The position numbers and the translations under genes are program-made. A DNA stretch of 64,000 nt from Stagonosporopsis chrysanthemi (Eukaryota; Ascomycota; Dothideomycetes; Pleosporales; Didymellaceae), in the NCBI GenBank assembly GCA_022560025.1, contig JAFISE010000104.1, positions 53,890-117,889 on the forward strand, in the 5' to 3' direction. Each line of letters begins with the position of its first letter. Position 1 is the stretch's first letter. The notes beneath the pieces were generated by a model. The model was not told the DNA's origin and did no database searches. It saw only the letters and a program-made list of their open reading frames with translations. Shown here piece after piece: positions 47,025 through 59,396 of the stretch.

Positions 47025-47114
47025 GGCACTTTGGCGGAGTGGTTAACGCGATGCCCTGCTATTCATAGCCAGGCATTTCCTTCGGGAGCGTGTGTTCGAA
47101 TCACACAGGTGTCG
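47025..47114 (+). tRNA. tRNA-Ser(GCU) with a 9-base intron
   Basis: The sequence folds as a class II tRNA. The acceptor stem is 47025-47031 with 47107-47113 (two G-U pairs), and the discriminator is G47114. The D stem is GCG with CGC (47034-47036 and 47047-47049). The anticodon stem is ATGCC with GGCAT (47051-47055 and 47072-47076). The variable arm is long, as expected for serine. The T arm is GTGTG, TTCGAAT, CACAC (47090-47106). Between the anticodon stem halves are 16 bases. Removing 47062-47070 after the purine at position 37 leaves a normal 7-base loop with anticodon GCT (47058-47060), which reads AGC and AGU codons. A run of five T at 47118-47122 is the pol III terminator. Confidence 0.93.
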
Positions 47115-47420
47115 ATCTTTTTGCTATTTTGAATTACCCATGTTCGGAGAGTCGAGTGCGTGGTGATAAATAGCACGTACGGAAAGGTGCGCTTATTTTT
47201 TGTTTGCTCTGCGTATTGTGTTTTCTTTGCAGATGTTTTTGTTACTTGGTTATTGAACGCTTGTATTATGGTATGGTATGTACTTTGTTAAAGGATAATG
47301 GCGCTTGTGTTTGATTTATTTAAGATGCACTCCCAAACGCCATCGCTGTGTACATCCGTACGCTCATACCGAGTGAAATTACAATAATGTTGACGCAAAC
47401 TGAGGGCAAGGGGATGCATA
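47115..47420. other. Intergenic region between tRNA-Ser and the MFS gene
   Basis: Apart from the terminator this T/G-rich stretch shows nothing I can support. It is the 3' flank of the MFS gene. Confidence 0.5.
47118..47122 (+). terminator. RNA polymerase III terminator of tRNA-Ser
   Basis: Five T residues begin three bases after the discriminator base of the tRNA, the usual pol III stop signal. Confidence 0.8.
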
Positions 47421-49240
47421 CTATGCATCAGCGGAAGGGGTGCCTGCTACAGGCTCCGAGTCGTCTTCGAGATAGACTGTAGATAATCAGCAAGCCATCA
47501 ATTGTACATGCTATCCGGGAGCTTACCATGAGGTCGTACAAACCAGCTGCACATGAACGCCAGACCAAACATCGAGGCTAGAATGACGAATACCGTCTGC
47601 CGATAGCCTGAGACAGTTGCACTGTAAATACCATTGAAGATGGTCGGTCCAACTACCCGGGCAATGGCATGTAGCAGTCCAGTCGCACCGAGGAGCTGTC
47701 CGACTTGATCATTCGGAACGTGCTTTGTCAAAGCCGCTCCAAGTGCTGGGGATCCGATGCCTCCTACAGCCGCGAATACACCGGACAGAGTGAAAACAGC
47801 TCCACTAGGAGCTAAAGCGTAACCGACGTAGCCCATCGCATCGAAGAAGATGGCGGCGCGAATGATAGATAGATCAAAGAGATCAGTGCCCGAACTGCGC
47901 TGCTTCATAGCGCTATTCTTGCCTCGTACTAGGCGGGTAAGAAGAGGCACGAAGACAAGCAATGCGACAACGCGACATCCGTTAACGACACTGACAAAAC
48001 GCCCAGACTCGAGCGATTGCCAGTCGAACTGACGGCGAGTGTAAACAAGTACCACGCCCATTGCGCCCATGGCGACACCGAACATGATGGTGTCAGTAGC
48101 AGCAAGGAGAAGCAGATTCCAACGAACGGCAGAGGAAGAGCCGGGACCTGTTGGCCAGAGGATCTTCAGAGGTCGGAAGAGGTTGATGTGCCGCAGCTGG
48201 TTAATCCAGTCTGCTTCGGGCCCCAAACGCTCCATCTCTGCTTTGTGCTTCTCCCGCGCAGCCTCCTGGCGCGATTTGCTCAATGACTCGGGGATGCAGA
48301 AAAGAAGGAACGCAATGAAGAGGCCATGGGCCGCCAGAGCCAAGTAAAAGATGAAGATCACAGCATCGATCTTGCTCGTGTACTTCATGCGCGCCTGAAT
48401 GATGTATCCAGCCACAATAGGTCCGACCGCGATACCGCTGAACAAGGCTGCGTGAAAGTAGGCGAAAGCGACATTCCGCTTCTGTGGCGCAACGCAGTCA
48501 CTGGCATACGAATGCGCCAAAGCCATGCCCACAATAAATGAGCCAGATAGACCCTCCATTGCGTAGCCAACCAGAATCCAGTTGACGTGGACAGTCTCAG
48601 GAAACTTTGCGGCCAATATAGTCAGAACCTCGCCGAAGAGCGCACCGGACGTGTTCAAGACCATGAATTTCTTCCTGCCAAAGCGATCTGACAATGCTCC
48701 GAGTTTTGGGCTTGTGACAGCAGCCAAAATACCAGAGCACAGACTACCGTAAAGGAGGAACAATGAAGACCGAGAGGACACGGCGTCATTCTGACATCTA
48801 TCGGCACCTGGATCCATCGGGCCTGAGATAGGATCGCCATTGCCATCGAGAGCTGCGTAATATTCCTCACATACGAGGTCCATGATCAAATTGATCTTAG
48901 GGACTACGACGCCACCGAAAGCTATTGTGAACAGGAGGAAAGGCGGCAGGAGCCAGTAGATCGAGGGTCGCTTCCACCAGGGAAGACCGTCAAACTCACG
49001 GAACCACTCTGGTTCGCCACGATCATTCGAGTTATTATTTGTGCTCTGGTAGTCGGCCGCTGTGGGGTTCAGGAGTCGAGTGTTCTCATCGTCGCTCCCA
49101 AGTCCAGGCGAGGTCGTGCCGCTCTTGCTACGGACCAAGAGTGGCGTTTTCGAGTTCGAGCGTGAAGAATTGGGTCGTTGACGGAAGGTTCGATCCAGAT
49201 CGTTGTCTTCGACAAACGCGGCATCTGTGTTCTCCACCAT
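47421..49240 (-). CDS. Major facilitator superfamily transporter, tetracycline-resistance-like type
   Basis: Two exons on the minus strand (47527-49240 and 47421-47476) give 589 residues starting MVENTDAAFVEDNDLD. The frame is open upstream to 49345 without a better ATG. The N-terminal 85 residues are cytosolic and Ser-rich. Helix 1 begins near SIYWLLPPFLLFTIAFGGVVVPKINLIM. The MFS loop 2-3 motif is GALSDRFGRKKFMVL. The central loop has SLSKSRQEAAREKHKAEMERLGPEADW. Twelve helices are apparent. The pattern with LICEEYY-like residues after helix 1 is shared with fungal relatives of bacterial TetA and of animal proton-coupled folate/hippocampus-abundant transporters. The substrate is unknown. 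The second exon is only 56 bases and gives an acidic C-terminal tail (VYLEDDSEPVAGTPSADA). Reading through the intron would give a different 7-residue end. Confidence 0.88.
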
Positions 49241-52200
49241 CGTAGGTTCGAAGGGGGCGCTGGAATGGCACAAGGGGGTTCGAAGGGCGTGCGTAGTTAC
49301 TGCTGCATAAGCATCGCTGTAGTGTACTGAGATGAATGTTAGCACATAATCCAGCCTGGAATCCTGCGGCGGGGTTGAAAATCGATATGCTACACTGCTA
49401 CAACGGTGCAGTCATGTAGCTGGCTGATTGCCATTCTATTCGCGCTCGGTGCTGTCGCATTGTTGCTTACCAAAATGTCACGCTTCACCGCGCCACGGTC
49501 CTGGTAAGAGACTCGAGAAGGTAAAGGATGTGAAGAAGTCACGGCTTGGTCCGCGACATCTGGTCCGCTAAGACTGACAACACTAGCAGCCGTTGGATCA
49601 CCATGCGTGAAAGCTGATAACAAATCCCCATCATGACGTGGTGATTCCCACTACATTGTCGGCGTTCCGGCCGTGTTATCTGTCCGGCGCTAATACACGT
49701 CCCCTAAGATTCGTGGGGCCTAGACTGTACACCTCGTCGTCGAGAAGGCATTCAGCTTCCTTGGTTTTGTATGTGCAATATTGAGCTGAACATCATGGCC
49801 GCTATTGTTGTGCTCTCGGCAGGCCAATATGTCTCTACGGCCCCAGAAAGTCGTTGCGCATGCAGGAGCGAGGCGCGCCACAAATGGAAGGCGAGCAGAT
49901 CTCCCCTAGACTACCAGCTAGTTTTTGGAGCATAATACTGAGGTGCAGAAACCGAGATAGTGATGTTGGTTGCGGAAGAGGACAGAAAGAGCAGGACTGG
50001 TGTTCTTATGGCAAGTGCTGCCCCAGGCTGCACTCCATCCGTCTTCATCCGCGCATCATTGATGCCTAGTGCGTTCAATCAATCAAGCGTCTGTACAATT
50101 CCTCTGTCCTGCTTCATTTCTTCGCCTTTTGCGCAGCTTCCCTCTTCAGTAGTTGCACCACTCTCTTAGCTTCGTCTGAGACCTGTTTGCGTATACCCAC
50201 AAAATCTTCTTGTAGTATTCTGCTGAAGTTCACCGTTTCCTTTTCCTTGAGATACAGGTATTCCCCCCCTGCTTACGTGTCGTCAGTCCGACTCTTGTGA
50301 GCGCTCCCGATGCTGAAGATTGCACCACTGTAGCCTGGCCGTTTGGGAAAGCCTTCGGAACGTGTCCATGAGACTTTTAACAACCAAGGACTTGCTGGAG
50401 CGTCCGCGGAACCAGATCGTGCTCACGTTGAACAGTATCGAAACCTCTGTACTCCATCTTGTACATTCTTTCATAGCCAGTGCATCAAGTCATTATCAGC
50501 CCTTAGATTCACAAGCTACCATTAGGAAACACCTCAGGACCGACTCGCACAATCTCAATTTTCATGTTTCCCGAGACCTCCCATGAGAGTTTAGAGTTGA
50601 ACGCCATGTTACAATAGCAAAGCAATGAACTCAAGGGTACTGAAACACGATGTTGGTGACGTCCGAACGAACAAGTATGGCGCGCAACAAACCGTAACAA
50701 CGTGGCCTGAGTTTCAACTCCATGTTTCCAGGCCAACTAACAGTAGCGGTACCCAAGTCCGAGATATGCGCCATAATGCAAAGAGGCAAACGACTTCGAG
50801 GGCGACGCGATACAATGCGAACATTCGTGTACGCTGAGCCACTCCAAAACATGTACCGTCCTTGGCCACGCCAGCATGTCCCTTTTTGCTCACCGAGATC
50901 TGACACTGATGTTATCGACTGCCAGAAAAATCTACGAGGACTTCATAGCTGCCGAGAGGATCGCCCTCTACAGCCACTGACAGCGTCAGACGCTCAGCTC
51001 GGACCAACTAGGTACGCAGGTCCTCAGCCTCACTAGAGCACCAACGCGCCGCTGTCTCAAGACATCCTACATATTGTCTACGCGTGACAATATGCGCGTG
51101 CTTTCTTGCAGCTTTTGGACTCCAGATTTTCCAGTGAAGCCATTCGAGACTATCTCACGCTAAGGTGCTTCACCGGACGTAGCACCCGCTAATGCAATGC
51201 AGTAGCGGAAGGCCTCTGATGCGTGGCACCATGAGCGCAAGTCATCCCACGGCACGGCCCGCGAAGAGATCGTGCATGTACCTTGCACTGCTTTTCACGC
51301 GGCAAGCGCGAGATCTTTATCAGACAAAAGGACTTTGTAGCCTTGTGTTCGTAGGTCAGGTGGCCTAGAAGCCTCACCATTGATGCCCAAGCACGCACCT
51401 TTCGGACCTTCTTATCGTCTCCGGTGTATCAACAACGCGAGGCTTCGGTACGTTGCATGTCTTGTTATCGGATTCCAGGATGCAAGTTTGCCTTCTTGCT
51501 TCTCGTGTGGAAGTTTACATCTCTCCACGTCATCTTCTTTTTGTGACCCTGGCCTCTCTCCGGTACGAGCTATGATCCACTCTTGTATGAAGGGTACTAT
51601 ATCGGGAGGCTATTGGCTGCGGAGGCTAGAAAGCAAAGAAGAGACATGTCAGTGATAGCCTGTTAGCATGTCTCCGAGGAGATGTTCGTGCTCACTATGG
51701 TCCACCGAACGTCTTTTGTAGTTGACTCGGGTACTTACTGCTTAACGACTCTTGCAGAAAGCGGCAAAAACAAGGTCCAACAACATTATCGTTGATGAGC
51801 TGGATCGCTTGAGCAAAGGGCTTTGTTTCCAGATTCCATGCTTTCAGGTTGTGAGTAGTATCGACGTTTTAATGTCATCTGGGGACGTGATGAGAAGATT
51901 TCGATAAACAAAGGGTAGTTGAGTTGAAAGAGGCTCAAGTGCTGAGGGCATGTGCTTGACCCCGAGAGAGCTCAATTCTACGCTCTACGAACGTCGTGCA
52001 GTTCTCTCGAGTTGATGTCTACGAGAGGTCCTTCGAACATCATCATTGCCCTCTTCAAAATTTCACTTCCAGTTATTCCTGCAGCTGCATGCATCTTCGG
52101 CCCCCAACGCACAAAGTGTTGGATCTAGACTCGCAAGGCATTGCTAGCGTATCGTAGCCTTATGAGCAATCGCACTAACGATTCGAGTGTCAGCCAAGGG

Positions 52201-55200
52201 ATGCAGTCCCGATGTGCCACATTTTAAACAGTATCTTTACAATAAGATTTACAGGGCACTATTTGTACATTGATCGGTACTTTGTCAGCAAACTGCAGCC
52301 TTTGATTGCTTCCAGAGTTGCCTAGTGATTTTAGAGCTTGCCGATCTGGTTGCTTAGGTTGCGTGACCATTTGGTCTCGTTGCGCCTTTTTCGCAATGGA
52401 GGCGACTGATCGTATCAATCACGCAGGTCCGTCAGATAAGATGCCGTATGGATCTAATGATGGGACTAGGCAGTGAGAAGTTATTGAGGGCGTTTTGTTT
52501 ATAGGTTTAGCACAAAGTTAGTGGCTGAAACATTACGTACATAGAAATTATTCCCGTCACATCACATGTTACATGTACAGTAGGCAAGCTTTGAGAATCG
52601 ATAACCAATACGCCATCAATAGCAGCGCCGTCAGGGATTAGGGTATGCTTATGACCGGTTCGTCAGCAGGCTGAAGAGAATGGCGTCAGCAGGCTGAATT
52701 TATGGTAGCAGTTCAGGCACTGAACGGCAGAGGCCGCAAGTTCCTCACAAAGTTGAGGTGGAAAAGGTCTCGGGTAAGTGTTTCTGCGAGTCAGATTGAG
52801 CAAGTCCTTTCTTGCCGAGTCAAGCTGACGAGAGCCCCCAAACAAGAAAGTAGGTATGCGAAGTGGTTCGGGAGGTCGTGGATAGTACGTGAGTGCTTAT
52901 GCCAAGTGCCTGCCTAGAATTGTACCTCGCGCAGCATCTACTTTCAAAGCGTCTATAGGTTTTCTGGACACAGCTAGTTCAACGTTTGATCACAATATGT
53001 CTTTCCCACGCTTTCAAAACGAATTGCATACAGTGGCTTTTTGTAGTAACACTGTTGGAGATGAATGAAGCATGGGGCAAGGAAAAGCGCTAGATCGCAT
53101 GCAAGACCTCCTCATGAGTCAGCCATCCGATGACTAGGATTGTGTGACTGTAGGGTGACTGCTCTTCAGAACAGACCGATGAGGATAAGGCTGTAGGGCG
53201 ATGGTGAGACATCTTGCCCTCATTTGCTCGATTTTCCAGAACACTAACGCGGAGGCCTGTGTATCGCCCGCGTTTGTGACGCACTGTGGAGGCAGCCTTG
53301 CGATGTAGTCAAGGACACAACCTTTTCATGGTGATCCTGTGAGTACAGCATTAGTTATTTTTACTTAGGGGCGGAGGCCAGCACCCTGGCAGGATAGCAA
53401 ACGATTGAAAGGGTGAGCAAATAGTGTACATGACAACGAAGTATCCAACATTCTGGGGAGGATTCTCCCTTACACCAGCTGCGACCAAGGTTGCCCTTTC
53501 TTTGCCCTTCCCATTTGATTTACCCGTCATGCTTGTTCATGCAAAATACATACCGTTGCTAAAACCAATCACATTAGAATTGTCTTCCTAGCGCTTAAAT
53601 CTCTGTGCACTGCATACAATATGTTCCTGAGCTTGTTACTCGATCAAGATCACCCGGGATGACTTCCCCGCTTTTAGCGAGAGAAAAAAGGCAAAATGTT
53701 TGCCTTTTTGAGAGCCTCATCTGACATCGGTGACCAAGAAGCTCGGAAATTCTCCGAGGAGGCCGAAGGACCTTACCGTATCTCGAACACGGTCGACGAT
53801 CGAAAAACGTGAAAATTGTAGAAATTACATGAGATCTTCTTTTTCGGTACAAACCCCACCTCTTTGCAACTGGGTAACTCGTTACTGAACGGTCGGGTAA
53901 TCGTCCTGGTGCTCTTTAATGTGCTTGTGCAAACATCATGTGGTTTAACATGTAGGTAGTAATTGAGGTGTTTCAGATGTCGGAAGAGGATTGCGCACAC
54001 TCGCAGCCGCTGACCGTTTGCCGCAGTACGTCTGTCCAGTTAAGTTTTCACAAAAGCGGCAACCGTTCCACTGCATATGAGAGGTTTGACATGTGCATGA
54101 TGACATTCGAGATTAGATCAGATGTACAATACACTGCACCAAACCTTCTGCCGCGAAGGAGAAGCAGGTGACTCTGTTGCCTACACAACCTTCAGGCCGC
54201 GGTAATAGTTGGTCACGGACAAGACTCCCGACAGATTACGACTACTGGGTCCTACGAGTGAAGCAGGCTATATCCAAGCCTCTGACAGGTTCGCCCAACA
54301 TTGGCTGATGCGATAAAGAGCCATCGTCAGAGAGTAAGGTGACTTGGAGAGTACCGTTAGGTCATATGTCGTATAACATGGAGGGTCGAGTGCCTTTCTG
54401 GATGGATGTGACGACATGCGTGATGATGATATCAAGGACAATATTGACTAATTAGTGGACGTCCGCCATCGCCTACTTCATGCTGATGATCCGTGAGAGG
54501 TGTAGCAGGTCGTTGCAGGGTAGAGGAACCATGCTCATATGCCGGAATTTGCTGCTATCGGCTCTTCATTGTCTCGAATACGGGCCGAATTGGCATCTAG
54601 GAAAGAGTTGTTATTTTCAGCAAGGCTGTTGGGGCAAAAAATGGGCTTCAAGTTCTGGTCGAAGCCCGCCAGCCAGCTCATTTCGCATGATGCCTTATTG
54701 ATCCGCCCAATATCGATAGACCAAGCAACATCTGCAGTTGGGACCCGGGGTATATACCAGAATTTGAGAGTGTCGAGTCTTTGCTGTAACATAGTCAGTT
54801 TGTCCCCAATGCCAATGAAACAGTGTCACGTCGTTCTCGGTGAGACTCGTGGCTAAAAGCAACGGGAAGAGCTGATCCGCTTGGCGAGGACAGCTGCCTT
54901 ATCGCACTGTGAACATTCTGTGAAACAACACGTGTGTATGCCACGGTCGAATGCAGCCATACGTCGCCTTCGTGGCTGGCCTCTATGGATATACGTGCGG
55001 TAGTGTGTATCACGCTGATCAAGCATTCGTCGGAGTCGATGGCTATAGACTGTCAGTTCCAGCGCGTGAAAATTAGTGATTCAAGTAAAGAGGGAGGCCG
55101 GCCGTACTGGTGACTGTACTGAATTGATACATATCTCGGCCAACGAGACCGCTTTTCTGCATGCCGCCCGAGTAGGTGCAGTTGGGTGGGCAAGTAGAAT

Positions 55201-55963
55201 CCAGGCAATCGAAGGATTTATTTGCATGCCACAACCTTAAATGAGTTGTGAACCATGCGCTTTTTGCTGTCTACAGCCTGTTCCGATGTCACTCAAGAGA
55301 CTGGAGGCCTCAACTTGCTCTGTTGCAGGAACTGTTTGAGCCTCATCATACAGACATAAGATAAGGCAACGAGTGCGCCCATCAAAGCTCGAGCTCTTCA
55401 TACGATACACACACTGCAATCCTTGTGCATGTGTGACGCAGCTGCGGGACAATGCGTTGTGCGGCGCATGGGCGCGTGTGCCTGCAACGCTAGTTGCCTC
55501 TTTGCCTGATAATCGTGGTCCGCAATTTTGCGCATACACCACGACCAGTCCCTCAGCAGACTCAACAGAGCCTCAGCCTTCTATTGAAGAAGCCCCTCAC
55601 TCTTTCTGCTATACTGTATAAGAGCATGCAGCTTCTCAGTTATACTCGCACATCCATTGAGTATTGCTATTAGACAAAATTGACAATCCTGCTTAGCTGG
55701 CTTCTTTTCGGTCCACGCGTCACCCATCTCCAGCCTCAAAACAAGAGCCATCCATCGACTTCTTGATGCCTCGCTATAATCGGTAACGGCCGAAAACCCA
55801 GCTGTGCTTCAACCTAAGCTGTCTAACGAAAGACTGTTCCACAGCTTGCTCATGTTACGTCATCTGTCGAGAGTATCCAGCAGTATCACACTCTTACTCG
55901 TGCGCGACTTTCGGCATTTAGACGAGCAGGAGAACTGCGGATCGTGAATCTTCGGCGTTCGGG
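49241..55963. other. Gene-poor region of 6.7 kb
   Basis: Apart from the doubtful spliced frame near 50.1-50.6 kb, I find no gene, RNA gene or transposon here. Open frames are short and conflict between strands. Composition is more AT-rich than the gene blocks on each side, most clearly at about 52.2-54.1 kb. No dense TA-rich decay typical of heavy RIP is obvious to the eye. A plus-strand frame at 54539-54856 is the longest candidate but has no recognisable motif. Confidence 0.5.
50114..50610 (-). pseudogene. Possible small spliced gene or remnant, unknown function
   Basis: Not recognised. Reading the minus strand, 50114-50268 encodes a protein-like helical end: EYLYLKEKETVNFSRILQ, then EDFVGIRKQVSDEAKRVVQLLKREAAQ, closing with AKK before the stop. 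It has no ATG of its own but follows a CAG acceptor. Upstream on the same strand are YKMEYRGFDTVQREHDLVPRTLQ in one frame, and a possible first exon starting MAFNSKLSWEVSG near 50608. A good donor (GTGAGC) after YRGFDTVQ would join in frame to the final exon. The start and first join are uncertain. It could be a small gene, a relic, or chance; a 7-base G run at 50263-50269 lies at the key junction. Confidence 0.2.
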
Positions 55964-58387
55964 ATGGATCTTACTCACGTCGATATTCAGTCGCGGTTTG
56001 TCAAAGCCTTGCGAACCCAAAAAGCCGAGAGCGGGCTATCTGGACCTTTGCAATGTCCTTACGGCCATGATGGGCGAATCTTCCAAACTATCGACCAGCT
56101 GCTCGACCATACGAGGACTGAGCATGCTTCGGAAGTGCAGGACTTAGATGAAAAGCAAGGACGTCTGCACGTACGAACTGCAGTCATTCGAGCCAGGTGA
56201 GAAGACTTCTCATCCTCAAACCATAGCCATATATCTAACATCTTCAATAGACAATCAACACAATCTCAAGGAGCAGTCATTGGAGCACCTGATCTTGCTG
56301 CCTTGTCTTTGGATGCGGGGAAAGAGCAACCGGCATCGCCTTCTTCGGGGAAAAAGCGGCCAGCGGAATCCGAGATTCGCACTAATCAGAAAAAGGGAAC
56401 CTCTGGTGACAAAATTGCTGTAGCTGATCCTGATTATTCGAGGGACGTGGCATATTCAATGAGCCCGAACAAATCTCGATCTAAAACTCAAGATGCTCGT
56501 TTATATAACCATCGGCAAGGAGGAAGAGGCACTATGTCTCCTCGCCGATCTAACACGGGGAACTCTAGTGACCGATCAGCTGATGTGGCTTCAAATCAGA
56601 AGCAACACTTGGCACCTAGTAAACAGCCACGAACTTCTTCCTCCACGGGTTCTCAACGCCGAGGCGGGCTTCTTGAAATGCAGCAGAAGTACGACCCTCG
56701 TTACCCAGAACTTATATTGCAACCGGACAGTCGCCCTATCTCGCAAGAACAACTTGCATCCGAAGTCAAGTCAATATACGCCGGTCTGACAATGGTTGAG
56801 ACGAAATGCATACATGTCGATCGAGCTCAGGCGGCTGCTCCACAGGACCCGAGTCAGAAGCTAGCTCCTGACCACTGGCAAGCCCTCATTGCCCTTCATA
56901 GAACTCTTCTGCATGAGCACCATGATTTCTTCTTGGCTTCACAACATCCTTCGGCGTCTCCAGCGCTTCGCCGATTGGCTGCTAAATACACGATGCCTGC
57001 ACGCATGTGGAAACACGGAATACATTCTTTCCTCGAGTTGTTGCGTAGGCGTCTTCCTGAGAGTCTGGACTATATGCTAGCATTCATCTATCTTGCTTAT
57101 CAGATGATGGCGCTGCTCTACGAGACGGTTCCTGCCTTTGAGGATACTTGGATAGAATGTCTAGGCGATCTGGGGCGCTACCGCATGGCTATTGAGGACG
57201 AGGACATCCGAGACCGGGAAACTTGGGCTAACGTGGCGAGATCTTGGTACATGAAAGCTGCCGATAGGAATCCTCCTGTCGGTCGCTTGTACCATCACCT
57301 TGCTATTCTTGCTCGGCCGAACGCTCTCCATCAGATGTACTATTACGCCAGGTCTCTCAACTCTGTGGAGCCATTTCCCAGCGCTCGAGAATCAATAATG
57401 ACTCTGTTCGATCCTGTTCTTGGCCGCACGCCATCGAACATGTCGACAGCAAGTTCGATCGATGCTAGCTTCATCAAGGCGCACGCTTATACGTTTGAGA
57501 AAGATTCTTCGGAAAAGTTCGAGATCGCGCGAGAGGAGTACGTTTCCCAGCTCGACAATCAAATCGGACGAGTCACTGCCAAATGGAAAGAACAGGGTGT
57601 CTACATAGCGGTGACAAACATCGCATCATGGTTCGATTATGGCTTCAACATGAACGTCCTTCGTCAACTGTTCTTGTTGCGGGCTGAGCAGCGCAGAAAC
57701 CCTGACTATGTGGTCGAACATCGCGATTTGACAAGCCCTCCAGATCTGGACCTGCAAAGGCCTAGGATTCTCGAGGAGGACATATCCTCCAAGCTCAACG
57801 CCCTACAGTCCGACATGGCCTTCACCAAAGCTACACTCCTGACCAACGATACGTTTTCTCTCGTACTTCGCCGTATTGGTGACAAGAACGTTCTCCCGCA
57901 CGTTCACATTATGCTTTCTTTTCTTTCCACTTTCGCTTCCGTCGAATACGTTGCCCATTTCCTCGATAAATCTCCTTGGTCCAATGTTGCCGCATTTCTC
58001 AATACGTTGGTTAAGACCGAAAAACAACAAAATCAGAGTTTCGACATCAATACAGCAATCTGCCAGCCGGTGTTTCCATCGGATCAAGACACAGAGGAGC
58101 AAGATGCGCTACCTTTGCCTGATGACTATCTCATTCGCGGCTTGATCTGGGCACAAGAGTATCTTCCAGCGAAGTGGTTTGAGAGAGAGCACGACGAGGA
58201 GGACAGGTATCTGGAGTTACCGAGCACGGCGAAGAGACGAGCCGAGCGGGTCCTCCGACTTGGCTATCAGCTGGCATCTGTGAGTGCTCCCCTTACTTCC
58301 ATGGCACATGTACTGAGTCTTTAGCCTAATCGCTGGATGTCGTATGACAACGAGAGTAATACGTTTACCGCAATTTCACCTCCATGA
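55964..58387 (+). CDS. EST1/SMG7-like DNA/RNA-binding domain protein
   Basis: Three exons give 774 residues: 55964-56196, 56251-58279 and 58325-58387. The protein matches fungal proteins with the EST1-type helical repeat: DHWQALIALHRTLLHEHHDFFLASQHPSASPALRRLAAKYTMPARMWKHGIHSFLELLRRRLPESLDYMLAF, then WYMKAADRNPPVGRLYHHLAILARPNALHQMYYYARSL. This is the 14-3-3-like plus helical-hairpin unit of EST1/SMG5/SMG7. The N-terminal exon has a short Cys/His segment (LQCPYGHDGRIFQTIDQLLDHTRTEH), perhaps a partial zinc finger, and then a basic disordered stretch. There is no PIN nuclease domain. Family members act in telomerase recruitment or nonsense-mediated decay; in filamentous fungi there are several paralogues, and this one cannot be assigned. 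The last exon (63 bases, PNRWMSYDNESNTF) restores the usual family ending. Confidence 0.85.
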
Positions 58388-59396
58388 TATTGCAGGGCTA
58401 GTCAAACGTATGTGATGACATGAACAGGGCTATCTCCGGGTCGCATACTTCGTCTTATAGGTTGTGTCGTCTCGGAGCTAGCGTTGGGAAAAAGTTACAG
58501 TAGTGGATACCTTGAAGCGGAAGGCTATTCGAGAAAGGGCCTCAAGCCTGGTAGGTCTGACATTGCGCGCTTCGATTAGGACCTCAACAGCTGGGTAGAA
58601 GAAAGGCTCTACCTGTGATGATGCCACAGTCAAGTATTGCAAGAGACAAAAACTTTCCCGGAGGCTAGGTCGACAGAATGATGTCCACCGAAGGTCGCTC
58701 TCTCTGGTGGAGACAAACCGCGTGCCATACCGGGGAGCCGGAGAGTAATACGTTTACCTAATCGCATACAACGTTTGAAGACATTTCCCGGGGACAGTTT
58801 CGAGTGATTCCTGTGCGGTACTACTCTTCCCTTGCTAACTCTTTTCAGACGCTATTCCTTTTGAGCACTAGATTATCGTATAATATGCTTGCAAGCCCGG
58901 TATGCCGACACCACCGCATCCTGCATGCGGTTCCACTCACCACGTGCGTGCGCCCAGCTGCACGGGCACTTTGATAGCGCATCAGCCCGTACTCTCGTAC
59001 CTAAGCCCACGTTAACGAAAATAAGAACAGGGCCGTTTCGGTGTAATGTATCATGTTTGATGGATCTGGTATATATATATGGGGCGGGTGTAGCGAATGC
59101 GCTGTCGAGCCGAGCCGCGCGGTTACATGGCTCCAAATTCGGCATACCTCGAGCAAAGCTCCACAGAATTGCAGTGACCATTGCTCCTTAGGATGCAGCA
59201 CATGCAATGAGCATGCCGCTGATACTTAAACTCGATTACTTCAAGACAAATAACCCTAGTTCACAATCAGACATACCTCGCTCCCGGGCAGCGACAGAAA
59301 CCGTAAGACAGTCAACTGCACACGAAACAACCTTTCCAAATCTCTCAATCTGAAATCCACCATAACCATTATTCATCATTTTTGTACAGTCGCTAG
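58388..59396. other. Intergenic region upstream of the HET gene
   Basis: No supported gene. An 18-base match to the last exon of the EST1-like gene recurs at 58741-58758. A TATATATATA run lies near 59070-59079, some 320 bases before the HET start codon, with no gene start at the usual distance. Confidence 0.5.

Noticed and set aside
54539..54856. Open frame of 105 codons in the gene-poor region, also open on the opposite strand
   Set aside because: It has a reasonable look (ELASRKELLFSARLLGQ), but no motif is recognised and the minus strand is open over the same span, so I could not support either.
59070..59079. TATA box for the HET gene
   Set aside because: The TATATATATA run is about 320 bases before the ATG, too far for a simple leader, with no sign of a leader intron. 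It is kept only as a note on the intergenic region.
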